Both the position numbers and the translations under genes were made by a program. A model generated the notes under the pieces. The model did no database searches, was not told the origin of the DNA, and worked only from the letters and a program-made list of their open reading frames with translations. A stretch of 5,158 bases of DNA. Origin: an uncultured Thalassospira sp. (GTDB lineage Bacteria > Pseudomonadota > Alphaproteobacteria > Rhodospirillales_A > Thalassospiraceae). The DNA is taken from contig CAMPHD010000273.1 of the NCBI GenBank assembly GCA_946885765.1, positions 1 through 5,158 on the forward strand. Reading direction: 5' to 3'. The first letter of the stretch is position 1. Every line of letters begins with the position of its first letter. This document shows, piece after piece, positions 1 through 5,158 of this stretch.

Positions 1-442
1 GCAGGGAATACAGCACATCGACAAACCGCATCATGATGGTGTCGATACGCCCGCCGAAATAACCGGCAACCGCACCATAGGTAACGCCAATCACAAGTGA
101 CACCGCCGTTGCCAGCAAGCCAACCGCAAGCGACACGCGCGCGCCATAAAGGATACGGATGAAAATATCGCGGCCATTGCCATCCGTGCCGAGGATATGA
201 CCGTTTTCCCAGTTCGGGCCTTCCTGAATATAGCCCCAGTCGATCTGGTCATATTCAAAGGGGCTGAGCAGCGGGGCGAAAATCGCCATCAGAGCGATGA
301 TCGCCAGAATGATCATCGAGCCGACGGCGGCCTTGTTGCGAAACAGTCGAATGCGGGCATCGCGCCACAGGCTGCGGCCCTCGATTTCTCCTGAGGCGTC
401 TGCCGCCTGGAGCATCGCTGTTTTTTGATCCTTGTTCATCAT
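1..442 (-). CDS. oppC: Oligopeptide ABC transporter permease OppC (partial, C-terminus beyond window)
   Basis: Inner-membrane permease subunit that pairs with OppB to form the channel of the Opp peptide importer. The first 147 residues are present; the rest lies before position 1, where about 150 more residues would be expected for a family length near 300. The N-terminus carries EGRSLWRDAR (21-30), almost identical to the stretch I recall in E. coli OppC, then a first membrane helix at about 39-60, a periplasmic segment with HILGTDGNGRDIF (82-94) typical of the OppC/DppC N-terminal region, and a second helix from about 103. The cytoplasmic EAA loop that contacts the ATPase is not reached. 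The ATG at 442-440 overlaps the oppB stop (TAATG) and a second ATG follows directly at 439-437, so either may be used; translation is probably coupled to oppB. The assignment is strong; DppC-type specificity is less likely given the match to OppC and the neighbours. Confidence 0.93.
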   Translation of the reverse strand, partial: MMNKDQKTAMLQAADASGEIEGRSLWRDARIRLFRNKAAVGSMIILAIIALMAIFAPLLSPFEYDQIDWGYIQEGPNWENGHILGTDGNGRDIFIRILYGARVSLAVGLLATAVSLVIGVTYGAVAGYFGGRIDTIMMRFVDVLYSL

Positions 443-1365
443 TAGCGTGACTTCAGCTTGGGATCGAGCAGGCCATAAACCGTGTCGACCAGGAAATTCA
501 GAAAAATGATCATCACCGCATAGACAATCACCACACCCATCACGAGCGGATAATCGCGATTAAGCGCCGCCTTGACGAAATAGGTCCCGATGCCGGGTAC
601 GCCAAAGATGGTTTCGATGACCACCGAGCCAGTCATCACCGCCGCCGTCGCCGGGCCGAGATAGGACACAACCGGCAGAAGCGCGCCCTTGATCGCATGC
701 CGGTTCACGACAAGCTTTTCGCGCAAACCTTTGGCGCGTGCGGTACGGATGTAATTGGAATGCAGGACTTCGACCATCGAACCGCGTGTCAGGCGCGCGA
801 TATAGGCAATCTGCGGCAGGGCAAGGGCGATGATCGGAAGGATTTTATATTCAAGGCCACCATCGCCCCATCCCGCGGTCGGTAGGATCGACAGATACAG
901 ACCAAACACAAGCGATAGAAGCGGCGCCATGACGAAGTTCGGAATGGCAATGCCAACCATGGCAACGCCCATCACGACAAAATCAACCGCGCTGTTTTGC
1001 CGGAGTGCCGCATAGGTGCCAAACCCGACCCCGAATATCAGGGCAAGGAAGATCGCCGACAGGCCAAGCTGCATCGAAGCCGGGGCCCCGGCCATGATCA
1101 GTTCGGCAACCGAGAAATCGCGAATTTTAATCGATGGTCCAAAATCCCCGCGCAGGATTTTGCCGATATAGATCGTGTATTGTTCAAGCAACGGCTTATC
1201 AAGGTCATAGGCGGCCTTGATGTTTTTTTCGATTTCCGGCGGCAGCGCACGTTCCTGATCGAACGGTCCGCCCGGTGCGATGCGCATCATGAAAAAGGCA
1301 ACCGTGATCACGATGAACAGCGTCGGGATCGCGATCATCAGGCGCCGGATGGCGTAAGATAACAT
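442..1365 (-). CDS. oppB: Oligopeptide ABC transporter permease OppB
   Basis: Complete 307-residue inner-membrane permease, the usual OppB length (E. coli is 306). With OppC it forms the translocation path for peptides delivered by OppA and driven by OppD/OppF. The N-terminus MLSYAIRRLMIAIPTLF starts the first helix (about 9-28), followed by the conserved FFMMRIAPGGPF (24-35). Further helices lie at about 98-120, 130-158, 175-192, 228-252 and 273-300, giving six. The cytoplasmic EAA-type coupling loop is at 199-230, with EVLHSNYIRTARAKGL very close to E. coli OppB. The C-terminal GALNRDY/DPK features are also kept (ALNRDYPLV at 267-275, LLDPKLKSR at the end). The start is preceded by a purine-rich GAGAGAG ribosome site. 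It lies 79 bases after oppA and shares one base with oppC, so it belongs to the opp operon. Confidence 0.95.
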   Translation of the reverse strand: MLSYAIRRLMIAIPTLFIVITVAFFMMRIAPGGPFDQERALPPEIEKNIKAAYDLDKPLLEQYTIYIGKILRGDFGPSIKIRDFSVAELIMAGAPASMQLGLSAIFLALIFGVGFGTYAALRQNSAVDFVVMGVAMVGIAIPNFVMAPLLSLVFGLYLSILPTAGWGDGGLEYKILPIIALALPQIAYIARLTRGSMVEVLHSNYIRTARAKGLREKLVVNRHAIKGALLPVVSYLGPATAAVMTGSVVIETIFGVPGIGTYFVKAALNRDYPLVMGVVIVYAVMIIFLNFLVDTVYGLLDPKLKSR

Positions 1366-1399
1366 AATTCTCTCTCATCCCCATTGGGGGCCGGTGGAA

Positions 1400-1430
1400 T
1401 GCCGCAGGCCCGTTAATCGGACCTGCGGCA
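1400..1430 (-). promoter_or_regulatory. GC-rich stem-loop between oppA and oppB
   Basis: The 79-base gap between the oppA stop and the oppB start contains a perfect 9-bp inverted repeat: TGCCGCAGG at 1400-1408 and CCTGCGGCA at 1422-1430. Two further C-G pairs form inside if A1421 bulges. CCGG at 1391-1394 and 1438-1441 could extend the structure across an internal loop. On the minus-strand transcript the stem is followed by TTCCACC, not a U-run, so it is a poor intrinsic terminator. Its place just after the binding-protein gene fits an RNA-stabilising or partial-attenuation element, which in such operons raises binding protein over permease. The stem is seen directly; the role is inferred. 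Confidence 0.6.
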
Positions 1431-1444
1431 AAGGTCTCCGGCGT

Positions 1445-3079
1445 TTACTCTTTGATGTCGAGCCAGCGGGTCAGGTGACGATCCGGGGCGTTATCGATCC
1501 AGCCTTCGATCTTCGGCGAGACGAGCTGTTTCGAGACATAATAGTAAATGGGGACGTAGGGCTGCTCTTCCATCATGATGGCTTCAGCCTGTTTCATCAG
1601 TTCGGCGCGCTTTTTAAGGTCGCCTTCCTTTTCGGCTTCAAGCATCAGTTCGTTGAAACGCGGATTGTCGAACGCGGCATAGTTCAGCGGGCCGGTCCGT
1701 TCTTCGCCGAGGAACAGGAAGTTCTGCGCGTCGTTGTAATCGGCAATCCAGCCCGCGCGGGCGATTTTAAAATTGCCGACTTTCAGATCGGCATAGTGAA
1801 TTTTGCCTTCGGTGTTAAACAGTTCGGCTTGAACGCCGATCTGTTTCCACATGTTCTGAACCGCAATCGCGATGCGCTTGTGGTTTTCCGATGTGTTGTA
1901 ACGCAGGGTGAATTTAAGCGGATTATCCGGACCGTAACCTGCTTCGGCCAGAAGCTTTTTGGCTTCTTCGAGTTTTTCGTTATAGGGCAGGTCCTTCCAC
2001 GAAATGTATGCTGGTTCGCCGTAATTGCCGGTCCCTGGCGGAACAAAGGAATAAGCCGGAAGTTCGCCGGTTTTCAGAACGGCATCGGTAATGGCTTCGC
2101 GGTTGATCGCCATCGACAATGCCTTGCGCACGCGAACGTCCTTGAACATGTCCTTGTCGGTGCGGATCGCATAATAATAGATGCCGGCATAGGGAACGAT
2201 GCGCAAGCTGTCGGCGAGGTTGTCGCGCAGCCAGGAAATCTGTTCGGATGCGATGTCGCGTGCCACGTCAAGTTCGCCCGCGCGGAAACGGTTCTGCATC
2301 GCGGTGCGGTCTTCGTGGGTGTAATAAATCACCTCGTCGATCGGCACATTGGCGGCGTCATAAAATTTCGGGTTCTTTTCAAGCTTGGTATGAACGTTCG
2401 GCAGCCATTCCGTCAGTTTATACGCGCCGTTGACCACGAGATTTTCCGGCTTTACCCAGTCCTTGCCAAATTTGGCAACCGCATGCTGCGGGATCGGGAA
2501 GGCGGTCTGGTGGGTCAACTGCGCCAGGAAATAGGGGGCGGGTGCGGTCAGTTTGACCTGCAGGGTTTTGTCATCCAGTGCGGTGGCGGCGATTTTCGCG
2601 CCTTCCTTGCCACTATTAACAGCCTCGGCTCCTTCGATGATATAAAGCAGGGACGCATATTCGGCCCCGGTTGCCGGATCAAGTAGACGGTTCCAGCCCG
2701 CGATGAAATCCTGTGCCGTGACCGGAACACCGTCCGACCAGTTATGGTCACGAATTTTAAAGGTGTAAGTCATGCCGTCGTCGGAAACGGTCCAGCTTTC
2801 GGCCGCACCGGGTGCCGGCTCGCCATTCGGGCCATAGGTCAGAAGACCCAGAAACATATCATCCGAAATGCGGCTGGTCTGGATCGTCGAGATATAATGC
2901 GGGTCCATCGACTGCGGTTCGCCGTCATTGCCGACCCGCAGGACTTTTTCGGCCTGGGCATGGGTGGTGGACAGCATGGTCATGGAGCCGGCAAGCAATG
3001 CCGTCCCCAGCACAAACGCCCGCGAGGAATTAAGCAATCCCTTCGCGAGACCGTTTGCGGTCTTCGCGTGTTTTGACAT
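1445..3079 (-). CDS. oppA: Periplasmic oligopeptide-binding protein OppA
   Basis: A 544-residue solute-binding protein of family 5 (SBP_bac_5), close to the 543 residues of E. coli OppA. It captures peptides in the periplasm and hands them to OppB/OppC. Residues 1-43 form a long Sec signal peptide with hydrophobic core at about 21-36 and likely cleavage after AQA (41-43); there is no lipobox cysteine. Family features include VGNDGEPQSMDPH (49-61), AESWTVSDDGMTYTF (93-107), WSDGVPVTAQDF (114-125) and ARAGWIADYND (440-450). D447 aligns with the Asp that holds the peptide amino group in enterobacterial OppA. The mature protein has no cysteine, so the disulfide known in Salmonella OppA is absent. 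An in-frame ATG exists further upstream (3178), but the start at 3079 is preferred: GAGGGAGA lies 8-9 bases upstream and a normal signal peptide follows at once. First gene of the opp operon. Confidence 0.95.
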   Translation of the reverse strand: MSKHAKTANGLAKGLLNSSRAFVLGTALLAGSMTMLSTTHAQAEKVLRVGNDGEPQSMDPHYISTIQTSRISDDMFLGLLTYGPNGEPAPGAAESWTVSDDGMTYTFKIRDHNWSDGVPVTAQDFIAGWNRLLDPATGAEYASLLYIIEGAEAVNSGKEGAKIAATALDDKTLQVKLTAPAPYFLAQLTHQTAFPIPQHAVAKFGKDWVKPENLVVNGAYKLTEWLPNVHTKLEKNPKFYDAANVPIDEVIYYTHEDRTAMQNRFRAGELDVARDIASEQISWLRDNLADSLRIVPYAGIYYYAIRTDKDMFKDVRVRKALSMAINREAITDAVLKTGELPAYSFVPPGTGNYGEPAYISWKDLPYNEKLEEAKKLLAEAGYGPDNPLKFTLRYNTSENHKRIAIAVQNMWKQIGVQAELFNTEGKIHYADLKVGNFKIARAGWIADYNDAQNFLFLGEERTGPLNYAAFDNPRFNELMLEAEKEGDLKKRAELMKQAEAIMMEEQPYVPIYYYVSKQLVSPKIEGWIDNAPDRHLTRWLDIKE

Positions 3080-3087
3080 GTGTAATG

Positions 3088-3095
3088 TCTCCCTC
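3088..3095 (-). promoter_or_regulatory. Ribosome binding site deciding the oppA start
   Basis: On the minus strand GAGGGAGA ends eight bases before the ATG at 3079-3077, good Shine-Dalgarno spacing. The alternative in-frame ATG codons at 3100-3098 and 3097-3095 overlap or abut this site and have only AAAGCAAA-like sequence before them. The start at 3178 is much further away and would give a charged extension with no signal-peptide character. This site therefore supports the 544-residue OppA. Confidence 0.75.
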
Positions 3096-3216
3096 ATCAT
3101 TTTGCTTTGTTGTCGACGTACTCCCTGAAAGTACGTACGCAAAAATACTGAGACTGCCATGCGTGATCTGCAAGTCACGATTCCACAAACCTGAAATAAT
3201 TGGTGGTTATTTGCCT

Positions 3217-3266
3217 AAAATTGGCAATTTTGCGATGGAATTTTGCACAAAATATGAAAATTGCCA
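3217..3266. promoter_or_regulatory. Cluster of AT-rich palindromes, candidate operator upstream of oppA
   Basis: Three related symmetric elements lie within 50 bases. AAAATTGGCAATTTT (3217-3231) is a perfect palindrome around a central G. ATTTTG-CA-CAAAAT (3240-3253) has perfect 6-bp arms. AAAATTGCCA (3257-3266) is the exact reverse complement of 3222-3231, making a 10-bp inverted repeat. AATTTTGC also recurs directly at 3226-3233 and 3239-3246, 13 bases apart. This density of related half-sites suggests a multi-site protein target (the adjacent AraC-type protein, an Lrp-like or a nucleoid protein are options), but the binding protein cannot be named from sequence. Confidence 0.45.
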
Positions 3267-3313
3267 TCTATTATTCGGATGTCAAAGGCTTCAACCAGAG
3301 CCTGTAAAACCGT

Positions 3314-3342
3314 TTTATACGTAACGTCATGCATCGTGTCGC
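3314..3342 (-). promoter_or_regulatory. oppA: Candidate sigma-70 promoter for oppA
   Basis: On the minus strand GCGACA (3342-3337, four of six matches to TTGACA) is followed after exactly 17 bases by TATAAA (3319-3314, five of six matches to TATAAT). Transcription would begin near 3307 and leave a leader of about 230 nt before oppA. The CRP-type site centred at 3374.5 would lie about 67 bases upstream of that start, in the general range of class I activation though not at an ideal helical phase. A perfect TTGACA at 3285-3280 has only a poor -10 (AATTTT) at 17 bases and is a weaker alternative. Confidence 0.35.
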
Positions 3343-3363
3343 AGGCTGAACATTACATGCATG

Positions 3364-3385
3364 AAATGTGAAATAGTTCACATTC
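3364..3385. promoter_or_regulatory. CRP-family binding site in the divergent region
   Basis: The core TGTGA (3367-3371), six bases, TCACA (3378-3382) is a perfect CRP core. The perfect inverted repeat is longer: AATGTGAA (3365-3372) and TTCACATT (3377-3384). Outside the spacer, 15 of 16 positions match the E. coli CRP consensus as I recall it. It lies between the two divergent genes and could act on either; the best promoter-like sequence near it points towards oppA. CRP control of peptide uptake would tie the transporter to carbon status. Whether this organism has a CRP with E. coli-like specificity is not known from the window. Confidence 0.6.
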
Positions 3386-3442
3386 AAAGGGTTGGCAGCG
3401 AAAATTACTGATTACGAATCGGGCGATAGAGAGGATTGCGTA

Positions 3443-3457
3443 TTTTTGCATCAAAAT
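3443..3457. repeat. Second copy of the TTTTGCA(T)CAAAAT imperfect palindrome
   Basis: TTTTG-CAT-CAAAA (3444-3456) has perfect 5-bp arms and differs from the element at 3240-3253 (TTTTG-CA-CAAAA) by one inserted T in the centre. The two copies flank the CRP-type site, about 200 bases apart. They may be two operators of one regulator, or a coincidence in AT-rich DNA. Confidence 0.3.
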
Positions 3458-3685
3458 AGTCAAAAATCAGTATCTTGTCGCGAAAACAGTCGCTGAATAT
3501 TTTCTGTTCTGGCGGGGTTCATCGTTTGCGGCAGGCATCTTGTATCGGACGTCTTCCGGCAATATGCCATTTCAGTGTCCCGCAATTTTCCGTTGTTAAA
3601 TCGGCAACGTCGGGCTAGGCATTTTGCAACCCTGTCGGTAATTTCCTCCCCGTAGCCTATATCGTCTTGAATCACGGACGCATGA

Positions 3686-4900
3686 ATGTTTGAACTACTC
3701 GATATTCTTTTTCTGATCGTTTCAGTTCTTGGAGCTGTACAGGCGATTTTCCTGATTGTCCTGCTGATGGATGAAGGAAAACGAGCATTCACGGCCAATC
3801 GATGGCTGATGGTGTTCGGATTTTCTGTCGGTATGAGTTTTATCGACGATACGTTCGACCCGATGATCAGTCCGCTGATGAACCTGTATCTTATACCGGT
3901 TTTTGCACCATTCTTTTTTGCCTTGATCCCGTCAATCTATCTGTATTTCCGAGAGATTTCCGGCGATCCGGCTCCACGGCCATATCGGCATTTTCTGGTG
4001 CTGCTGCCGGTTGCGGTGGCCATCGGGCTTATGGTCTACCTCAAACGTGCGCGCATGATCGCCGACGAGGGTAATATTCGTGATGTCGGTTTGCAGATTG
4101 AGTTCTCGGCAGCGGGGCTTGGCGATATGGTGTTGCTGGCCATTGTGATCCTGTTTTGTGTGCTGTTTGCTGTTTACATGACGGGCATCTGGCGACGTGC
4201 GCGGTGTTACCTGCAACAGGCCGACTGGCAGCTTCAGGCCGATAGCGAACGGCTGCGCCGATGGGTGGTGGAGCTTCTTGTCGGCATGACCGTGTTGTTT
4301 ACCGTCTTTACCCTGACCAATCTGTTCGATCTGTTTGTGTCCCGGGCGGAGTGGTTGTCGCTTGGTGTCAAGGTGGGGTTTGTGCTTGTATTCTTCCGGA
4401 TGTGCCAAGTGATTGCGCAGAACCCTGCGCTCTTTGTGCCGCCGGAAACCGAAGGCGACGTTTTTGACGATCTATCAGTGCGTCATGGGACGGCGCAAGG
4501 GCCTGATGACCAAGAGGCCCCGATGTCGCGTGCAATTGTAGACGTTTCCAATATAGAACGTATTCGCACCCGCCTTGAAAGGATTGTTGCAGATCGCGAT
4601 ATGATGCTTGATCCGCTTTTGACCATGCCGAAACTTGCCAATGCGGTCGGCGTGACACCCAACCAGCTTTCCTATGTCCTGAACCAGCATCTTGGCAAAA
4701 GCTTCTTTGATTTTGTCAATCAGGTCCGGACAAACGAGGCATCCCGCCTTCTGATCGAGGAGCCGGATCGTACGATCCTGGATATCGCAATCAGTGTCGG
4801 GTTCAATTCCAAATCGACTTTCAATCTTGCTTTCAAGAAAATCACTGGTAAAACGCCCAGTGCATACCGGGACGAGAAACTATTAAATACAAATACTTAA
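3686..4900 (+). CDS. Membrane-embedded AraC-family transcriptional regulator (about 7 TM + HTH)
   Basis: A 404-residue fusion of a membrane domain to an AraC-type DNA-binding domain. Hydrophobic helices are seen at about 4-28, 36-54, 66-88, 102-119, 145-169, 193-217 and 223-244. Basic loops (KR near 32, RR at 170-171, RLRR at 189-192) put odd-to-even loops and the C-terminus in the cytoplasm, with the N-terminus outside. A flexible acidic linker follows (253-280). The AraC domain covers about 305-396: first helix-turn-helix near 312-333 (MPKLANAVGVTPNQLSYVL), second near 362-384 (RTILDIAISVGFNSKSTF), then the family signature end FKKITGKTPSAYR (383-395). The usual soluble sugar-binding domain is absent. 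The start is fixed by an in-frame TGA directly before the ATG; the ribosome site is weak (GGA). Divergent from oppA, so control of opp or of itself is possible but not shown. No specific family name is claimed. Confidence 0.9.
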   Translation: MFELLDILFLIVSVLGAVQAIFLIVLLMDEGKRAFTANRWLMVFGFSVGMSFIDDTFDPMISPLMNLYLIPVFAPFFFALIPSIYLYFREISGDPAPRPYRHFLVLLPVAVAIGLMVYLKRARMIADEGNIRDVGLQIEFSAAGLGDMVLLAIVILFCVLFAVYMTGIWRRARCYLQQADWQLQADSERLRRWVVELLVGMTVLFTVFTLTNLFDLFVSRAEWLSLGVKVGFVLVFFRMCQVIAQNPALFVPPETEGDVFDDLSVRHGTAQGPDDQEAPMSRAIVDVSNIERIRTRLERIVADRDMMLDPLLTMPKLANAVGVTPNQLSYVLNQHLGKSFFDFVNQVRTNEASRLLIEEPDRTILDIAISVGFNSKSTFNLAFKKITGKTPSAYRDEKLLNTNT

Positions 4901-4903
4901 TGC

Positions 4904-4928
4904 GTACGGATGCGCATTCGTACCTTTT
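4904..4928 (+). terminator. Palindrome with short T run after the AraC-type gene
   Basis: The 20 bases at 4904-4923 form an almost perfect palindrome: GTACGGATGC pairs with GCATTCGTAC with one G-U position. It folds into an 8-bp stem with a GCGC loop and is followed by C and four T. It begins three bases after the TAA stop. The T run is short for an intrinsic terminator, so efficiency may be partial. The high symmetry would also suit a protein-binding site before the next gene. Confidence 0.5.
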
Positions 4929-4994
4929 GATAGCCTAAATCAGGTTCGAAGATACAGAGCCGGACGCCAGAAAAAGGGCTGCACGGCATTGTCA

Positions 4995-5022
4995 GATCAC
5001 CAAAACTGATACAAGGGTGATC
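4995..5022 (+). promoter_or_regulatory. Stem-loop covering the ribosome site of the next gene
   Basis: GATCACC (4995-5001) and GGTGATC (5016-5022) form a perfect 7-bp stem with a 14-base loop. The 3' arm is the Shine-Dalgarno sequence of the gene at 5030: AAGGGTGATC matches the extended anti-SD complement (AAGGAGGTGATC), and GGTGATC ends seven bases before the ATG. Pairing would hide the ribosome site, so a thermometer-like or trans-acting control of translation is possible. The stem and SD are seen; regulation is inferred. Confidence 0.5.
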
Positions 5023-5029
5023 GGACAAA

Positions 5030-5158
5030 ATGAGTTTTTATAGAATTTCAAATCTGGTCGGGAACGGTTTGATCCTGTTGGGGGCCGGATTATGTGCAAG
5101 CGCGCTTCTGCTTTTTATCAGCACCTCGGCCAATGCGCAGCAAGGTACAAGGGACATC
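5030..5158 (+). CDS. Exported protein of unknown function (N-terminus only)
   Basis: The ATG at 5030 opens 43 codons that run off the window without a stop. The product starts MSFYRISNLVGNGLILLGAG and has a hydrophobic core at about 9-30, ending in STSANAQQGT. This is a typical Sec signal peptide with likely cleavage after ANA (34-36), leaving QQGTRDI as the mature start. There is no lipobox. A good extended ribosome site (GGGTGATC) stands seven bases before the ATG. The gene lies 129 bases after the AraC-type regulator on the same strand, with a terminator-like palindrome between. It may be read separately or with the regulator. The family cannot be recognised from this fragment. Confidence 0.75.
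   Translation, partial: MSFYRISNLVGNGLILLGAGLCASALLLFISTSANAQQGTRDI

Larger units (their letters stand above)
3080..3685. other. 606-base divergent intergenic region between oppA and the AraC-type regulator
   Basis: No convincing gene is present. It separates the leftward oppA from the rightward regulator and is richer in A+T than the flanking genes. It contains, from left to right: the oppA ribosome site; a small stem ACGTAC / GTACGT at 3116-3121 and 3131-3136 in the presumed oppA leader; a 5-bp stem CGTGA / TCACG at 3162-3166 and 3175-3179; the AT-rich palindrome cluster at 3217-3266; a minus-strand TTGACA at 3285-3280; a minus-strand promoter candidate at 3342-3314; a CATGCAT direct repeat at 3328-3334 and 3356-3362; a CRP-type site at 3364-3385; and a palindrome at 3443-3457. 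The last 200 bases before the regulator show only one more GCAATTTT copy (3582-3589) and a weak CGTTG / CAACG inverted repeat (3591-3609). Confidence 0.7.

Noticed and set aside
1394..2686. 430-codon plus-strand open frame opposite oppA
   Set aside because: It lies wholly antisense to the well-supported oppA, shows no recognisable domain, and is what strong codon bias on the opposite strand produces.
3080..3178. Longer OppA starting at 3178
   Set aside because: It would add 33 residues of non-signal-like sequence and ignore the well-placed ribosome site and normal signal peptide at 3079.
3682..3693. Three-codon open frame ATG-AAT-GTT-TGA overlapping the regulator start
   Set aside because: Too short to call; an ATG one frame over from a real start is common. 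It could in principle affect initiation but nothing supports it.
3460..3798. 112-codon minus-strand open frame in the divergent region
   Set aside because: The product is basic and low in character, overlaps the start of the AraC-type gene, has no clear ribosome site and matches no family I know.
3932..4408. 158-codon minus-strand open frame inside the AraC-type gene
   Set aside because: Antisense to a clear membrane/HTH protein; rich in His, Gln and Lys as expected from the reverse of hydrophobic codons.
4927..4943. FNR-like site beginning TTGAT after the AraC-type gene
   Set aside because: The second half (ATCAG) is imperfect and lies seven rather than four bases away, so it does not fit the TTGAT-N4-ATCAA pattern.
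1..5158. Mobile element, CRISPR, toxin-antitoxin or defence system
   Set aside because: No transposase, integrase, terminal repeats, regularly spaced repeats or small paired genes were seen on either strand.

Overview
The window looks like chromosomal DNA from a Gram-negative bacterium of moderate GC (a little over half by eye). The style suggests an alphaproteobacterium, perhaps Rhodospirillales/Thalassospira-like. That placement is an inference from overall gene and codon style, not from a marker gene. There are no RNA genes, CRISPR arrays, transposons or phage genes.

The left 60% (1-3079, minus strand) is the first part of an oligopeptide ABC transporter operon, read right to left: oppA (periplasmic peptide-binding protein, complete), oppB (permease, complete) and oppC (second permease, cut by the window edge after 147 residues). 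All three follow the enterobacterial OppA/B/C proteins closely in length and sequence. A GC-rich stem-loop sits in the oppA-oppB gap, and oppB and oppC overlap by one base (TAATG). The ATPase genes oppD and oppF would be expected beyond position 1, but they are not visible.

From 3080 to 3685 lies a 606-base divergent intergenic region. It holds a near-perfect CRP-type site (TGTGA-N6-TCACA), a cluster of AT-rich palindromes built on GCAATTTT / ATTTTGCA, and a plausible minus-strand promoter for oppA that would give a leader of roughly 230 nt.

On the plus strand, 3686-4900 encodes an unusual AraC-type regulator. About seven predicted membrane helices are joined by a flexible acidic linker to a C-terminal double helix-turn-helix. 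It could sense a signal in or across the inner membrane and may control itself and/or the divergent opp operon, but the target is unproven. A near-perfect palindrome followed by a short T run lies just after its stop. Next comes the start of a second plus-strand gene (5030 to window end) with a clear signal peptide. Its Shine-Dalgarno sequence is the 3' arm of a perfect 7-bp stem, which suggests translational control.

Taken together this is a peptide-uptake locus with a membrane-embedded regulator beside it. The genes belong to known families. The parts most worth a second look are the membrane-bound AraC architecture and the layered regulatory sites, not a wholly new system.
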